Below are positions 33,864-42,909 of a stretch of DNA of 64,000 nt, in pieces (within the stretch, counting starts at the first letter, position 1; each line of letters begins with the position of its first letter). A program made the position numbers and the translations under genes. Source of the DNA: Devosia sp. A16 (GTDB lineage Bacteria; Pseudomonadota; Alphaproteobacteria; Rhizobiales; Devosiaceae); the NCBI RefSeq assembly GCF_001402915.1, contig NZ_CP012945.1, forward strand, positions 4,565,501-4,629,500, in the 5' to 3' direction. The notes under the pieces were generated by a model. That model was not told the origin of the DNA and searched no databases. It saw only the letters and a list, made by a program, of their open reading frames with translations.

Positions 33864-34316
33864 ATGACAACGCAGGCTGAGCTCGATCGGAAGTTCCTCG
33901 ATGCGGCTTACCAGGAGGCTCAACTGGGCCTTTCAGAGGGGGGCATCCCGATCGGCTCGGTACTGGTGCGCAATGGCGAGATCATCGGCCGCGGCCACAA
34001 CCGGCGGGTGCAGAAGGGCGATCCGATCCTGCACGGGGAAATGGACGCTATCCAGAATGCCGGCCGGCAGCGCACCTACAAGGACGTGACCTGCTACACC
34101 ACGCTCAGCCCCTGCATGATGTGCACCGGCACCATCATCCAGTTTGGCATTTCGCGCGTGGTCGTGGCGGAATCGAAGAATTTCAAAGGCTTCCAGGATG
34201 TCCTGTCACTGGCCGGCGTCGACGTCGTGGACTACCACGAGCAACGCTGCGAGCACATGATGGCGGATTTCATCGAGAAGCATCCGCAACTCTGGAACGA
34301 AGATATCGGCGAGTAA
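33864..34316 (+). CDS. Nucleoside/cytosine deaminase of the yeast Fcy1 type
   Basis: A 150-residue zinc deaminase. The metal/catalytic set is HGE (His57, Glu59) and SPCMMCTG (Cys84, Cys87). From memory, its sequence tracks yeast cytosine deaminase closely over the whole length: EGGIPIGSVLV, GRGHNRRVQKG, YTTLSPC, MCTGTIIQFGI, an NFKG segment and the C-terminal EDIGE. That favours cytosine-to-uracil deamination over TadA or CDA activity. It lies 4 nt after pdhB and 6 nt before pdhC, so it is co-transcribed with pyruvate dehydrogenase, a context with no obvious metabolic reason. Confidence 0.8.
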   Translation: MTTQAELDRKFLDAAYQEAQLGLSEGGIPIGSVLVRNGEIIGRGHNRRVQKGDPILHGEMDAIQNAGRQRTYKDVTCYTTLSPCMMCTGTIIQFGISRVVVAESKNFKGFQDVLSLAGVDVVDYHEQRCEHMMADFIEKHPQLWNEDIGE

Positions 34317-34322
34317 GGCACC

Positions 34323-35669
34323 ATGAGCATCAACATCACCATGCCCGCGCTCTCTCCCACCATGGAAGAGGGCAAGCTCGCCAAGTGGCACGTCAAGGAA
34401 GGCGACAGCGTCTCGTCCGGTGACGTGATCGCCGAGATCGAGACCGACAAGGCGACGATGGAAGTCGAAGCGGTCGACGAGGGCAAGATCGGCAAGATCG
34501 TCGTCCCCGAGGGCACCGAGAACGTCAAGGTCAATGCCGTGATCGCGGTGATCCTCACCGAAGGCGAAACCGCCGCCGACGTGAAGACCCCGGCACCAGC
34601 TGCCGCTACCACCGCCAAGGCGCCCGCGCCGGCGAAGGCCGAGGCCCCGGCTGCTGCTGCGCCGGCTCCCGCCGCCGCCACTCCAGCTCCTGCAGCGCCG
34701 AAGCCGGCGGCTGCCCCTGCAGCCAACGGCGCCCGCGTCTTTGCCTCGCCGCTGGCGAGGCGGTTGGCCAAGGAAGCCGGTATCGAGCTCGGCGCCATCT
34801 CGGGCTCCGGCCCGCATGGCCGCGTCGTCCGCTCCGACGTCGAAGCCGCCAAGTCCGGCAAGGCGCCGCTGAAGGCCGCCCCGGCTCCTGCGGCTGCCGC
34901 GGCGTCGGGCGGTGCAGCGCTCGCGGGAGGCATGAGCAAGGCGCAGGTCATGGCGCTCTATCCCGAGGGCAGCTATGACATCGTCCCCAACGACGGCATG
35001 CGCAAGGTCGTCGCGGCGCGCCTCACCGAGGCCAAGCAGACCATCCCGCATTTCTACCTGTCGCTCGACTGCAAGATCGACGCGCTGCTCGAAGCGCGCG
35101 AGCAGATCAATGCTGCGGCGCCCCTCAAGGACGGCAAGCCGGCCTACAAGCTCTCGGTCAACGACTTCGTCATGAAGGCCTGGGCCGCAGCCCTGATGAA
35201 GGTGCCCACCGCCAACGCCACCTGGGCCGGGGACTCGATCCTCTATCACAAGCATGCCGACGTGGCGGTTGCGGTGGCTGTGCCGGGCGGGCTGTTCACC
35301 CCGGTGGTCAAGGCCTGCGATACCAAGTCGCTCCGCCAGATTTCCGATGAAGTGAAGGACCTGGCCGGGCGTGCCCGCTCCAAGAAGCTGATGCCCCAGG
35401 AATACCAGGGCGGCACCTCCTCGGTTTCCAACTTGGGCATGTACGGCATCAAGAACTTCCAGGCCGTCGTTAACCCGCCGCACGGCACCATTCTCGCGGT
35501 GGGTGTCGGTGAGGAGCGGGTTTACGTCGAGAAGGGCCAGATCAAGACGGCCAGCTTCATGACGGTCACGCTCAGCTGTGACCACCGCGCCGTCGACGGT
35601 GCGCTGGGCGCCGAGGTGCTGGCGGCATTCAAGGGCCTGATCGAAAACCCGGTCATGATGCTGGCTTGA
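34323..35669 (+). CDS. pdhC: Pyruvate dehydrogenase E2, dihydrolipoamide acetyltransferase
   Basis: A 448-residue core enzyme that moves the acetyl group to CoA. One lipoyl domain (Lys43 in ETDKATMEV), an Ala/Pro-rich hinge, a peripheral-subunit-binding domain (about residues 139-175, [20 protein letters not shown]) and the catalytic domain ending in SCDHRAVDG, with the active-site His and Asp, followed by IENPVMMLA. Starts 6 nt after the deaminase gene. Confidence 0.96.
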   Translation: MSINITMPALSPTMEEGKLAKWHVKEGDSVSSGDVIAEIETDKATMEVEAVDEGKIGKIVVPEGTENVKVNAVIAVILTEGETAADVKTPAPAAATTAKAPAPAKAEAPAAAAPAPAAATPAPAAPKPAAAPAANGARVFASPLARRLAKEAGIELGAISGSGPHGRVVRSDVEAAKSGKAPLKAAPAPAAAAASGGAALAGGMSKAQVMALYPEGSYDIVPNDGMRKVVAARLTEAKQTIPHFYLSLDCKIDALLEAREQINAAAPLKDGKPAYKLSVNDFVMKAWAAALMKVPTANATWAGDSILYHKHADVAVAVAVPGGLFTPVVKACDTKSLRQISDEVKDLAGRARSKKLMPQEYQGGTSSVSNLGMYGIKNFQAVVNPPHGTILAVGVGEERVYVEKGQIKTASFMTVTLSCDHRAVDGALGAEVLAAFKGLIENPVMMLA

Positions 35670-35686
35670 GCGGGAAGGGACTCCCG

Positions 35687-36196
35687 ATGAAACTGGTGCG
35701 ATCAGTCGCTCTTGCTGCGATGCTTGGTAGCCTCCCCATCGCAGCGGCGACCGCTGCCGAAGTCCAGCAGCTGTCCTGGCAGGTAGTGGACCAGTGGCTT
35801 TCTGGTTCGGCATCCACGATCGCGGGCCGTTTCGCCAACAAGGCCGTCCAGATCAACGTCACAAGCCGATCCCTCGGCAAACTGAAGGGCGGGCCGTCCA
35901 AGGGACCGCTGATCGTCTACCTCGGCAAGGGCGGCGCGATGCTCACGTGGACATCCAACGCGAGAACAGTTGGCACCGGTCGGTGGGAAATCAAGTCGAT
36001 GGGCCTGGGTGTTGAGATTCCCTGCTTCTATTTCGACGGGCCCAAAGGGCGTTCCGAGTGCTTCTTCGGCGGCACAGCCAACTATGTCCAGGCTGCGACC
36101 GGAAACGTATTTGGGCTGGAGGCAGGAGCTGCGGTTCCTGCAAAACTAAGCGGCAAGGCATCGATAGCCTCACTTTCTGCCAAACTGGGCCTCTAG
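35687..36196 (+). CDS. Exported protein of unknown function
   Basis: About 169 residues with a Sec signal peptide (MKLVRSVALAAMLGSLPIAA, cleavage probably after TAA or ATA). The mature part is predicted beta-rich, with GPSKGPLIVYLGKGGAM and a Cys pair in IPCFYFDGPKGRSEC that could form a disulfide. I do not recognise a family. ATG 35687 is preceded by GGGAAGGGA. It sits 17 nt after pdhC and abuts the SGNH hydrolase gene, so it may be co-transcribed. Confidence 0.68.
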   Translation: MKLVRSVALAAMLGSLPIAAATAAEVQQLSWQVVDQWLSGSASTIAGRFANKAVQINVTSRSLGKLKGGPSKGPLIVYLGKGGAMLTWTSNARTVGTGRWEIKSMGLGVEIPCFYFDGPKGRSECFFGGTANYVQAATGNVFGLEAGAAVPAKLSGKASIASLSAKLGL

Positions 36197-36199
36197 GTG

Positions 36200-36844
36200 A
36201 TGAAGACCATCCTCGCTTTTGGCGACAGCCTGACGTTCGGCGCCAACCCCATCCCCGGCGGCCCGCGCCATCCTTACGAGGATCGGTGGCCGACCGCCCT
36301 CGAGCGTACCCTTGAGGGCAAGGCTCGGGTCATCGCTGAGGGCCTCGGTGGTCGCACCACCGTGCATGATGACGGCTGGGCCGCCGCCGATCGGAACGGC
36401 GCGCGTCTGCTGCCGACGCTGCTCGAGTCGCATTCGCCGCTCGATCTCGTCATCATCATGCTGGGCACCAACGACCTGAAGCCGTTCCATGGCCGTACGG
36501 CGCAGGAAGCCGCCAACGGCATGCGCCGGCTGGTGCAGATCGTCCGCGGCCACTACGTCAAGCCGACCGACGTTATGCCCAAGATCATCCTCGTCGCGCC
36601 GCCGCATATCCGCGATACCGACCACCCGGAGATGCTGCTGCATTTCGGTGAGGAGGCGATCGGGCAATCCAAGCTCTTCGCTCGGTGGTACAAGCTGCGC
36701 GCCGACGAATACGGCACCGGCTTCTTTGATGCCGCGACTGTCGCCGAAGCGCATCCGGCCGATGGCGTGCATCTCGACGCCGCCAACACCCGTGCCATCG
36801 GCGAGGGTATGGCGCCGCTGGTCAAAGAGGTTCTGGGCCTGTGA
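36200..36844 (+). CDS. SGNH/GDSL-type hydrolase (arylesterase-like)
   Basis: A 214-residue hydrolase without a signal peptide. Block I FGDSLTFGAN carries the catalytic Ser, block III GTND supplies oxyanion residues, and DGVHLD near the C-terminus supplies the Asp and His. It resembles cytosolic arylesterase/acyl-CoA thioesterase-like members. A GTG at 36197, directly after the previous stop, is an alternative start. It overlaps the GNAT gene by 4 nt (GTGA). Confidence 0.82.
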   Translation: MKTILAFGDSLTFGANPIPGGPRHPYEDRWPTALERTLEGKARVIAEGLGGRTTVHDDGWAAADRNGARLLPTLLESHSPLDLVIIMLGTNDLKPFHGRTAQEAANGMRRLVQIVRGHYVKPTDVMPKIILVAPPHIRDTDHPEMLLHFGEEAIGQSKLFARWYKLRADEYGTGFFDAATVAEAHPADGVHLDAANTRAIGEGMAPLVKEVLGL

Positions 36845-37443
36845 ACGCCCCGTTCACCACGCGCCCGGCGACCAAGGCTGATGCGAGTGAGATCGCGCTG
36901 CTGGTCAACGTCGCGACGCATGGCGGGATCGGCATGGGCTGGGCGCATGATGCGCGCGCCAGGGGCACTTACGACCCGATCGAAGTCGGCCGGCTGGACA
37001 TGCTCGACGAGCGCGATGGGTTGAACTGGCGCAACGCGACGATCGCCGAGAGCGATAGCGAGGTGGTCGGCATGCTGCTGGGCTACCCGCAGCCCGAAGA
37101 GATGGGGCCGCTTCCCGATGACCTCGAGGACTTCCTGGTTCCGATCGTCGAGCTTGAATGGCTGTCCGGCGGCCACTGGTTCATTTCGATGCTGGCGGTG
37201 CATGCGCCATGGCGCGGGCAGGGCGTCGGCAGCCTGCTGCTCGAGCTGGCCGAAACAAAACGCGCCGAGGCCGGCAGTCGGGGCCTGGCATTGATCACTG
37301 AGGACGCGAACGTGCGGGCGAGAGAGCTCTACGAGCGCGAAGGTTTTAGAGTTTCCGCGTCTCGGCCGATGCGCAAGTACCCCGATGGTACGGCACCGGG
37401 CAGGGACTGGATATTGATGATGAAGGACCAACAACATGGCTGA
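36841..37443 (+). CDS. GNAT-family N-acetyltransferase
   Basis: A 200-residue protein. The acetyl-CoA motif A is SMLAVHAPWRGQGVGSLLLE (about residues 118-137, with the RGQGVG pyrophosphate loop), followed by ALITEDANVRARELYEREGF, the typical C-terminal GNAT motif. The acceptor is unknown. It starts with GTG overlapping the SGNH gene and overlaps lpd by 8 nt, which suggests co-expression with the lipoamide dehydrogenase. Protein acetylation of the complex is only a speculation. Confidence 0.8.
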   Translation: MNAPFTTRPATKADASEIALLVNVATHGGIGMGWAHDARARGTYDPIEVGRLDMLDERDGLNWRNATIAESDSEVVGMLLGYPQPEEMGPLPDDLEDFLVPIVELEWLSGGHWFISMLAVHAPWRGQGVGSLLLELAETKRAEAGSRGLALITEDANVRARELYEREGFRVSASRPMRKYPDGTAPGRDWILMMKDQQHG

Positions 37444-38878
37444 CTCATACGATCTCATCGTCATCGGCGCCGGTCCGGGCGGCTATGTCGCCGCGATCCG
37501 TGCGGCGCAGCTGGGCCTGAAGACCGCCATCGTCGAGCGCGAGCACATGGCCGGCATCTGCTCCAACTGGGGCTGCATCCCGACCAAGGCGCTGCTCCGG
37601 TCGGCCGAGATTTACGGCCATATGGGCCACGCCAAGGACTATGGCCTTTCGGCGGGTGAGTTCGGCTTCGATATTGCCGCCATCGTCGATCGCTCGCGCA
37701 AGATCGCCGGGCAGATGAACAATGGCGTGCAGTTCCTGATGAAGAAGAACAAGGTCGACATCATCTGGGGCGAGGCGCAGCTGACGGCGCCGGGCGAGAT
37801 CGTGGTCAAGAAGATGACCAAGAAGCCGGTCGAGCCGCAATGGCCGCAGCCCAAGACTGTGCTGCCTGAAGGCACCTACAAGGCCAAGCATATCATCATC
37901 GCCACCGGCGCCCGGCCGCGCGTGCTGCCCGGCATAGAGCCCGATGGCGAGAAGATCTGGACCTATTTCGAGGCGATGAAGCCGGCGAAGTTCCCCAAGT
38001 CCGTGGTCATCATGGGCTCGGGCGCCATCGGCATGGAGTTCGCTTCGTTCTACCGTTCGCTTGGCGCCGAAGTGACGGTGGTCGAGCTGCTGCCGACCAT
38101 CCTGCCGGTCGAGGATGCCGAGATCGCCGCGCATGTGAAGAAGCGCTTCGAAAAGCGCGGCATCAAGATCATCACCGATGCGAAGGTGGCCAAGGTCGAC
38201 AAGACCAAGGATGGCATCACCGCCCATATCGAGCCCAGGACCGGCGACAAGCTGACCATCTCGGCCGATGCGCTGATTTCGGCGGTCGGCGTGCAGTGCA
38301 ACACCGAGAACCTCGGCCTCGAAAAGCTCGGGGTGAAGGTCGAGCGGGGCGCCATCGTCATCGACAATTACGGCCGCACCAATGTGCCGGGCGTCTGGGC
38401 CATCGGCGACGTCGCCGGCCCCCCGATGCTGGCCCACAAGGCCGAGCACGAAGCAGTGATCACCGTCGAGACCATCGCTGGCCTCAAGGGCGTGCACGGC
38501 CTCGACAAGCTCAAGGTTCCCGGCTGCACCTATTGCGAACCCCAGGTGGCGAGCGTCGGGCTGACCGAAGCCAAGGCCAAGGAAACCGGTCGCGAGATCA
38601 AGGTCGGCCGCTTCCCGTTCGTCGGCAACGGCAAGGCGATAGCGCTCGGCGAGCCCGAGGGCCTGGTCAAGACCATCTTCGACGCCAAGACCGGCGAGCT
38701 GCTCGGCGCCCACATGGTTGGTGCGGAAGTCACCGAGCTGATCCAGGGGTTCGTCGTGGCCATGGGCCTCGAAACCACCGAGGAAGAGCTGATTCATACC
38801 ATCTTCCCGCACCCGACGCTTTCTGAGACCATGAAAGAGTCGGTGCTGGATGCTTATGGTCGCGCGCTGAACATCTGA
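37436..38878 (+). CDS. lpdA: Dihydrolipoamide dehydrogenase (E3)
   Basis: A 480-residue FAD disulfide oxidoreductase that reoxidises dihydrolipoamide with NAD. The FAD motif GAGPGGYVAAI is near the N-terminus; the redox disulfide is CSNWGC; the NAD domain has IMGSGAIGMEFASFYRSLG; the catalytic His-Glu pair is in TIFPHPTLSET. Its place downstream of pdhABC suggests it is the E3 dedicated to pyruvate dehydrogenase. It overlaps the GNAT gene by 8 nt. Confidence 0.96.
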   Translation: MADSYDLIVIGAGPGGYVAAIRAAQLGLKTAIVEREHMAGICSNWGCIPTKALLRSAEIYGHMGHAKDYGLSAGEFGFDIAAIVDRSRKIAGQMNNGVQFLMKKNKVDIIWGEAQLTAPGEIVVKKMTKKPVEPQWPQPKTVLPEGTYKAKHIIIATGARPRVLPGIEPDGEKIWTYFEAMKPAKFPKSVVIMGSGAIGMEFASFYRSLGAEVTVVELLPTILPVEDAEIAAHVKKRFEKRGIKIITDAKVAKVDKTKDGITAHIEPRTGDKLTISADALISAVGVQCNTENLGLEKLGVKVERGAIVIDNYGRTNVPGVWAIGDVAGPPMLAHKAEHEAVITVETIAGLKGVHGLDKLKVPGCTYCEPQVASVGLTEAKAKETGREIKVGRFPFVGNGKAIALGEPEGLVKTIFDAKTGELLGAHMVGAEVTELIQGFVVAMGLETTEEELIHTIFPHPTLSETMKESVLDAYGRALNI

Positions 38879-38888
38879 GGAGGCCGCC

Positions 38889-39173
38889 TTGGTACCGCCC
38901 GCCAATATTCCCGGACTGCCCAACGACATCACCCCGCTGATCGTCTTCCTCGCCATCGGCCTCTTGGCCGGCTGGCTCGCGAGCCTGGTGCTCGGCGGCG
39001 GCGGGTTGCTGCGCAACCTGATCGTCGGGGTGATCGGTTCGTTCGTCGGCGGCTATGTGCTGAACCTGGCGGGGATCCGGCTGCCGATCGACAACGTGTG
39101 GGTCAGCAGCATCGTTACGGCAACGATCGGTGCGTTGCTGGTGATCGCGGTTGCGAGGGTGGTCGCCAAGTAG
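38889..39173 (+). CDS. GlsB/YeaQ/YmgE-family membrane protein 1
   Basis: A 94-residue protein with three hydrophobic segments and the family glycine motifs (FLAIGLLAGWLASLVLGGGG and VGVIGSFVGGYVLNL). The family is called stress-response or transglycosylase-associated, but no activity is proven. It begins with TTG behind GAGGAGG (38878-38884), 10 nt after lpd, so translation is likely despite the weak start codon. It is a paralogue of the next gene. Confidence 0.75.
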   Translation: MVPPANIPGLPNDITPLIVFLAIGLLAGWLASLVLGGGGLLRNLIVGVIGSFVGGYVLNLAGIRLPIDNVWVSSIVTATIGALLVIAVARVVAK

Positions 39174-39278
39174 CTCGCGAGCCTTGAACCCGTGCCGTCG
39201 CAACGCGATATCGTGGTTGGGTCAATCGAGGGAAAGCCAATGGGTCTGCCGGAAAAGCAGTTTGGGGGAGAGTTTCAA

Positions 39279-39539
39279 ATGGGTCGTATGGATACGCGCT
39301 CGCTGGTGATCTTTCTCGTGATCGGGGTCGTGGCTGGCTTCCTCGCCAGCCTGATCGTCGGCGGTGGCGGGCTGATCACCTATCTGGTGAGCGGCGTTAT
39401 TGGTTCGTTCGTGGGCGGTTATCTGTTCACTGCCCTCAATATCAACCTCGGCATCAAGAGCCCGATCGTCACGCAGATCATCACATCGACGGTTGGTGCC
39501 ATCATCGTTGTCGTCATCGCCAGGCTCATCGCCGGCTAG
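39279..39539 (+). CDS. GlsB/YeaQ/YmgE-family membrane protein 2
   Basis: An 86-residue protein with the same three-segment layout as its neighbour (VIFLVIGVVAGFLASLIVGG and SGVIGSFVGGYLFTAL). The ATG at 39279 has GGGGGAG (39264-39270) at a good distance; a longer frame from 39192 is possible but unlike the family. The pair is a tandem duplication that has diverged. It lies 9 nt before lipA. Confidence 0.78.
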   Translation: MGRMDTRSLVIFLVIGVVAGFLASLIVGGGGLITYLVSGVIGSFVGGYLFTALNINLGIKSPIVTQIITSTVGAIIVVVIARLIAG

Positions 39540-39548
39540 GAACGCCTC

Positions 39549-40505
39549 TTGGTTACCCTGATCGACAGACTAGACACCCGCCCGCGGCATCCGGAAAAGG
39601 CCAATCGGCCCGAAAACGAGATGCTGCGAAAGCCGGATTGGATCCGGGTCAAGGCTCCGGGCTCTCCCATCTACAAGGAGACCCAGCAGATCGTGCGCGA
39701 GAACGGTCTCGTCACTGTCTGCGAGGAAGCCGGCTGCCCCAATATCGGTGAGTGCTGGAGCAAGAAGCACGCCACCATGATGATCATGGGCGAGATCTGC
39801 ACCCGGGCCTGCGCCTTTTGCAACGTGCGCACCGGATTGCCGACCCCGCTCGATCCCAACGAACCCGAGAACGTCGCCATCGCGGTCGAGAAGCTCGGCC
39901 TCGCTCACGTGGTGATCACCTCCGTCGATCGCGACGATCTGCCCGATGGCGGCGGCGAGCACTTCGCCCAGGTGATCCGCGCGATCCGCGCCCGCACGCC
40001 CAAGACCACCATCGAGATCCTGACGCCGGATTTCCTGCGCAAGGAAGGCGCGCTCGAGGTGGTCGTCGCGGCGAAGCCCGACGTGTTCAACCACAACCTC
40101 GAGACGGTGCCTTCGAAATACCTGAAGGTCCGCCCGGGCGCTCGCTATTTCCACTCGATCCGCCTGCTGCAGCGGGTGAAGGAGCTCGACCCCACGATCT
40201 TCACCAAATCCGGCATCATGGTCGGGCTCGGCGAAGAGCGGAACGAAGTGCTGCAACTGATGGACGATCTGCGCTCGGCCGACGTGGACTTCATGACCAT
40301 CGGCCAGTACCTGGCGCCAACCAAGAAGCATCACCCGGTGATCCGCTTCGTCACGCCCGAGGAATTCAAGTCCTATGGCTCGGTCGGCATGACCAAAGGG
40401 TTCCTGCTGGTTTCCTCGAGCCCGCTGACCCGCTCGTCGCACCATGCGGGCGAGGACTTCGAGCAGCTCCGCGCCAACCGGATGGCCAAGCTCGCCCATG
40501 GCTGA
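39549..40505 (+). CDS. lipA: Lipoyl synthase
   Basis: Radical-SAM enzyme that inserts two sulfurs into octanoyl groups on lipoyl domains such as those of PdhB and PdhC encoded here. The auxiliary 4Fe-4S cluster cysteines are [12 protein letters not shown]; the radical-SAM cluster is CTRACAFC; the C-terminal RSSYHAG-type element appears as [12 protein letters not shown]. 318 residues. The start is TTG behind [25 protein letters not shown] resembles rhizobial LipA N-termini. Confidence 0.95.
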   Translation: MVTLIDRLDTRPRHPEKANRPENEMLRKPDWIRVKAPGSPIYKETQQIVRENGLVTVCEEAGCPNIGECWSKKHATMMIMGEICTRACAFCNVRTGLPTPLDPNEPENVAIAVEKLGLAHVVITSVDRDDLPDGGGEHFAQVIRAIRARTPKTTIEILTPDFLRKEGALEVVVAAKPDVFNHNLETVPSKYLKVRPGARYFHSIRLLQRVKELDPTIFTKSGIMVGLGEERNEVLQLMDDLRSADVDFMTIGQYLAPTKKHHPVIRFVTPEEFKSYGSVGMTKGFLLVSSSPLTRSSHHAGEDFEQLRANRMAKLAHG

Positions 40506-40929
40506 CCTGTTTCTCGAGCGGCACTCGCCGCACCTGCCGCAGCGCATGTTCGACCTCGTCTCCGACCTCGAGGCTTACCCGCGCTTCATCCCCAACTGTA
40601 AGGCGATGGAGGTTCGCGATGACGCCGCGGGCGGCATCCTCGCCCGCATGACCATCCAGTTCGGCCCCATCACCCAGGCCTATACCAGCCGGGTGGTCGC
40701 CGACCCCCAGGCGCTGACCATCACCGCCAAGGCGGTGGATGGGCCGTTCGCCTACCTCGACAGCAAGTGGACGTTCGAGCCGGAAGGCGAGGGCACCCGC
40801 ATCCGCTTCGACATCGACTTCAAGATCGCCAATCCGCTGATCGCCGCGGTGGCCGAGCCGGCCTTTGCGGCGAAGCAGACCGAGATCATCGACGCATTCG
40901 AGGACGAGGCCGACCGGCGCTTCGGCTAG
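40498..40929 (+). CDS. COQ10/RatA-type START-domain protein
   Basis: A 143-residue coenzyme-Q-binding-like polyketide cyclase/START fold. Motifs: [20 protein letters not shown] and [10 protein letters not shown] near the N-terminus, and [17 protein letters not shown] near the C-terminus. Homologues are implicated in respiratory quinone function. It overlaps lipA by 8 nt, a conserved pairing in Alphaproteobacteria. Its stop codon directly abuts the stop of the convergent glycosyltransferase gene. Confidence 0.85.
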   Translation: MADLFLERHSPHLPQRMFDLVSDLEAYPRFIPNCKAMEVRDDAAGGILARMTIQFGPITQAYTSRVVADPQALTITAKAVDGPFAYLDSKWTFEPEGEGTRIRFDIDFKIANPLIAAVAEPAFAAKQTEIIDAFEDEADRRFG

Positions 40930-41607
40930 CTAGCTATCCCCTACGGGATGCCGGGTCACACCGCCGGTGCGTATCATGCGATCGATGGCAGCTCGCTCGA
41001 GCTCCCAGTCGTGTACATGAATGCCCTGGTGACCGAAGCCGAAGAGGTTGAGCTGCGCGGCAGGGTAGTACTGCCGTAGATAACCTGCAACGATCAGCCC
41101 GCTGCTGGGCACGCCGCCGCGTCGACCGACTTCGTGCGCCATTGCCTTGTAGGTTTCGGCGGGAACGGTACGCACTGGCTTGAAGCGCCCATGTCGCTCG
41201 AGAATGCTGTAGCTGAAGTTCCTGACGTTAGGGCCGTCATCGACGCCATCCATCTGGTCCATCAACTGCGGGTCAATGGGAAGCCAGATTTCTTTCGCGG
41301 CCAGAACGACAGGCAGATTGATTTGCCAGGAGTGACGCGCCATCCTTCGCCAATCGTGATTGACGAGCACCAGAACGTCTGTCTGATAGCCGCTTGCCTT
41401 GCCGGAGTTGGATGCAGTGTTGAAGCGGATCACCGCATCGCAGGCCTTGATTTTTGTGGCCTGACCCTCTCGCAGCGGGCCGTTGCCGACGAGCGCTATG
41501 GTTTTCGCAGCGCGCAGTCGCGGTGACCGGTCGCCCCGAAACGAGAAGCGCGAAGCCTCGAGCGGCAGATGTTTCGCGCCCACCAGAAATCTCAGATAGT
41601 TCAGCAC
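40930..41607 (-). CDS. GT29/sialyltransferase-like glycosyltransferase
   Basis: A 225-residue protein with two regions recalling the sialylmotifs of family GT29. The L-like motif is VGNGPLREGQATKIKACDAV followed by IRFNTA (about residues 40-66). The S-like motif is PSSGLIVAGYLRQYYPAAQL followed by NLFGFGH (about 165-192), with a later His in HDWELER. No signal peptide or membrane segment is evident. The donor sugar cannot be inferred. The GTG start has AGGAGA almost touching it, so the start could be a few codons later. It is divergent from a GT4 gene. Confidence 0.68.
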   Translation of the reverse strand: MLNYLRFLVGAKHLPLEASRFSFRGDRSPRLRAAKTIALVGNGPLREGQATKIKACDAVIRFNTASNSGKASGYQTDVLVLVNHDWRRMARHSWQINLPVVLAAKEIWLPIDPQLMDQMDGVDDGPNVRNFSYSILERHGRFKPVRTVPAETYKAMAHEVGRRGGVPSSGLIVAGYLRQYYPAAQLNLFGFGHQGIHVHDWELERAAIDRMIRTGGVTRHPVGDS

Positions 41608-41661
41608 TCTCCTGCGTCGCCGCCAGCTGGGTACAACGGATAACTACTAGCTACGCACGCC

Positions 41662-42909
41662 ATGACTGACAACGATGAACATCCCCGCATCTTTGTCGAT
41701 GTAGGATTCTTGATCTCCCGCAAAGACCTGCCGCCATCGGGTGTCACGCGGGTGAACGAGGAGCTGCTGCGCCACTTCGAGGCAATCGCCCATGGCGCTG
41801 GCGTCTACTACGATCGGCGGCGACGAGAGTATCGCCGCGTTTCCTCCGCCGACCTGGCGGCCATTCGAGCCTTGCCGCATCACCGCAAGCCGCCGGGCGG
41901 GCTGAAGCCCCTGGCGCGACTCGTTCGTCCGGCGAAGCGGCTGGCCACTTACCTGGCATTTCGCCGGCTGCTGGGCGAGCGGCTCGTGCCCGCGCCAGGT
42001 GACATCTACCTGTCGACCGGCATGAAGACCTGGTATCCGGCCGAGCGGGCCTACCTGCAGGAGCTGGCGAGCCGCGGCGTCCGGGTCGTCACCATGGTGC
42101 ATGACATCATCCCTCTGCGTCGTCCTGATCTCACGGTCGGGTTCCTGCTCGACAAATTCGAGCCCTGGTTCCGCGACACCTTGTCGTTCAGCACCGCCTT
42201 GCTGACACCATCCAGCTGGGTTCGGCAGGATATCGAGCTTTACCTGAACGAGAACCGGCTACCCGCCCTGCCAATTCACCCCGTGGCTCTCCCTCCGGGG
42301 CTGGATCCAGCCACCCCACCGGTTGAAACACCGCGGCTTGCCGGTTTGGCAGACAGCCCCTTCGTGCTGATGACGTCGAGCTTCGCGCTGCGCAAGAATC
42401 AGCGCTTCGCCTTTGGGCTGTGGCAGCGTCTGCGCGCCGAGCTGGGGCCTCGAACGCCGAAGCTGGTGTTCTCCGGTACGCTTAATGACCCAAAGCTTCT
42501 GCATGAGTTGATGGCAAAGGACGGTTGGAGCGAGATTGCGGCCGTGATGACCGATGTCAGCGATGGGGAGTTGGCCTGGCTATACGGCAATGCTCAGTTC
42601 GCACTGTTTCCCTCGATGGGGGAAGGGTGGGGGCTTCCGATCACCGAGGCGATGTCGTTCGGTCGCTACTGCCTTGCCGCCGACAATACGTCCCTACCCG
42701 AAGCGGGGCAGGGGCTGGCGTTTCATGCCCCGCTCGATGATCCGGACAAGTGGCTGGCCGAGTTGCGCCGGCTGATTACCGAGCCGACCTATCTGGCGGC
42801 GCGCACCGAGGACACGGCGGCTCACTACAAGCCGAGGACCTGGGAAGATTTTGCACGCGGCGTGGAAACGGCCCTGCTGCCTAACGTGCCGCCTTCAGCA
42901 GCATCTTGA
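41662..42909 (+). CDS. GT4-type glycosyltransferase
   Basis: A 415-residue GT-B enzyme. The C-terminal nucleotide-sugar domain has EGWGLPITEAMSFG, the GT4 E-x7-E motif, and the preceding FVLMTSSFALRKNQR strand/helix. The N-terminal domain has GVTRVNEELLRHFE and VVTMVHDIIPLRRPD. Probably builds a surface polysaccharide together with the divergent GT29-like neighbour. Its 3' end overlaps the convergent cinA-type gene by 29 nt. Confidence 0.85.
   Translation: MTDNDEHPRIFVDVGFLISRKDLPPSGVTRVNEELLRHFEAIAHGAGVYYDRRRREYRRVSSADLAAIRALPHHRKPPGGLKPLARLVRPAKRLATYLAFRRLLGERLVPAPGDIYLSTGMKTWYPAERAYLQELASRGVRVVTMVHDIIPLRRPDLTVGFLLDKFEPWFRDTLSFSTALLTPSSWVRQDIELYLNENRLPALPIHPVALPPGLDPATPPVETPRLAGLADSPFVLMTSSFALRKNQRFAFGLWQRLRAELGPRTPKLVFSGTLNDPKLLHELMAKDGWSEIAAVMTDVSDGELAWLYGNAQFALFPSMGEGWGLPITEAMSFGRYCLAADNTSLPEAGQGLAFHAPLDDPDKWLAELRRLITEPTYLAARTEDTAAHYKPRTWEDFARGVETALLPNVPPSAAS

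Noticed and set aside
33864-34316. Calling the pdh-operon deaminase TadA
   Set aside because: TadA uses HAE and PCxMC with a tRNA-binding C-terminus; this protein has HGE and an Fcy1-like body and tail.
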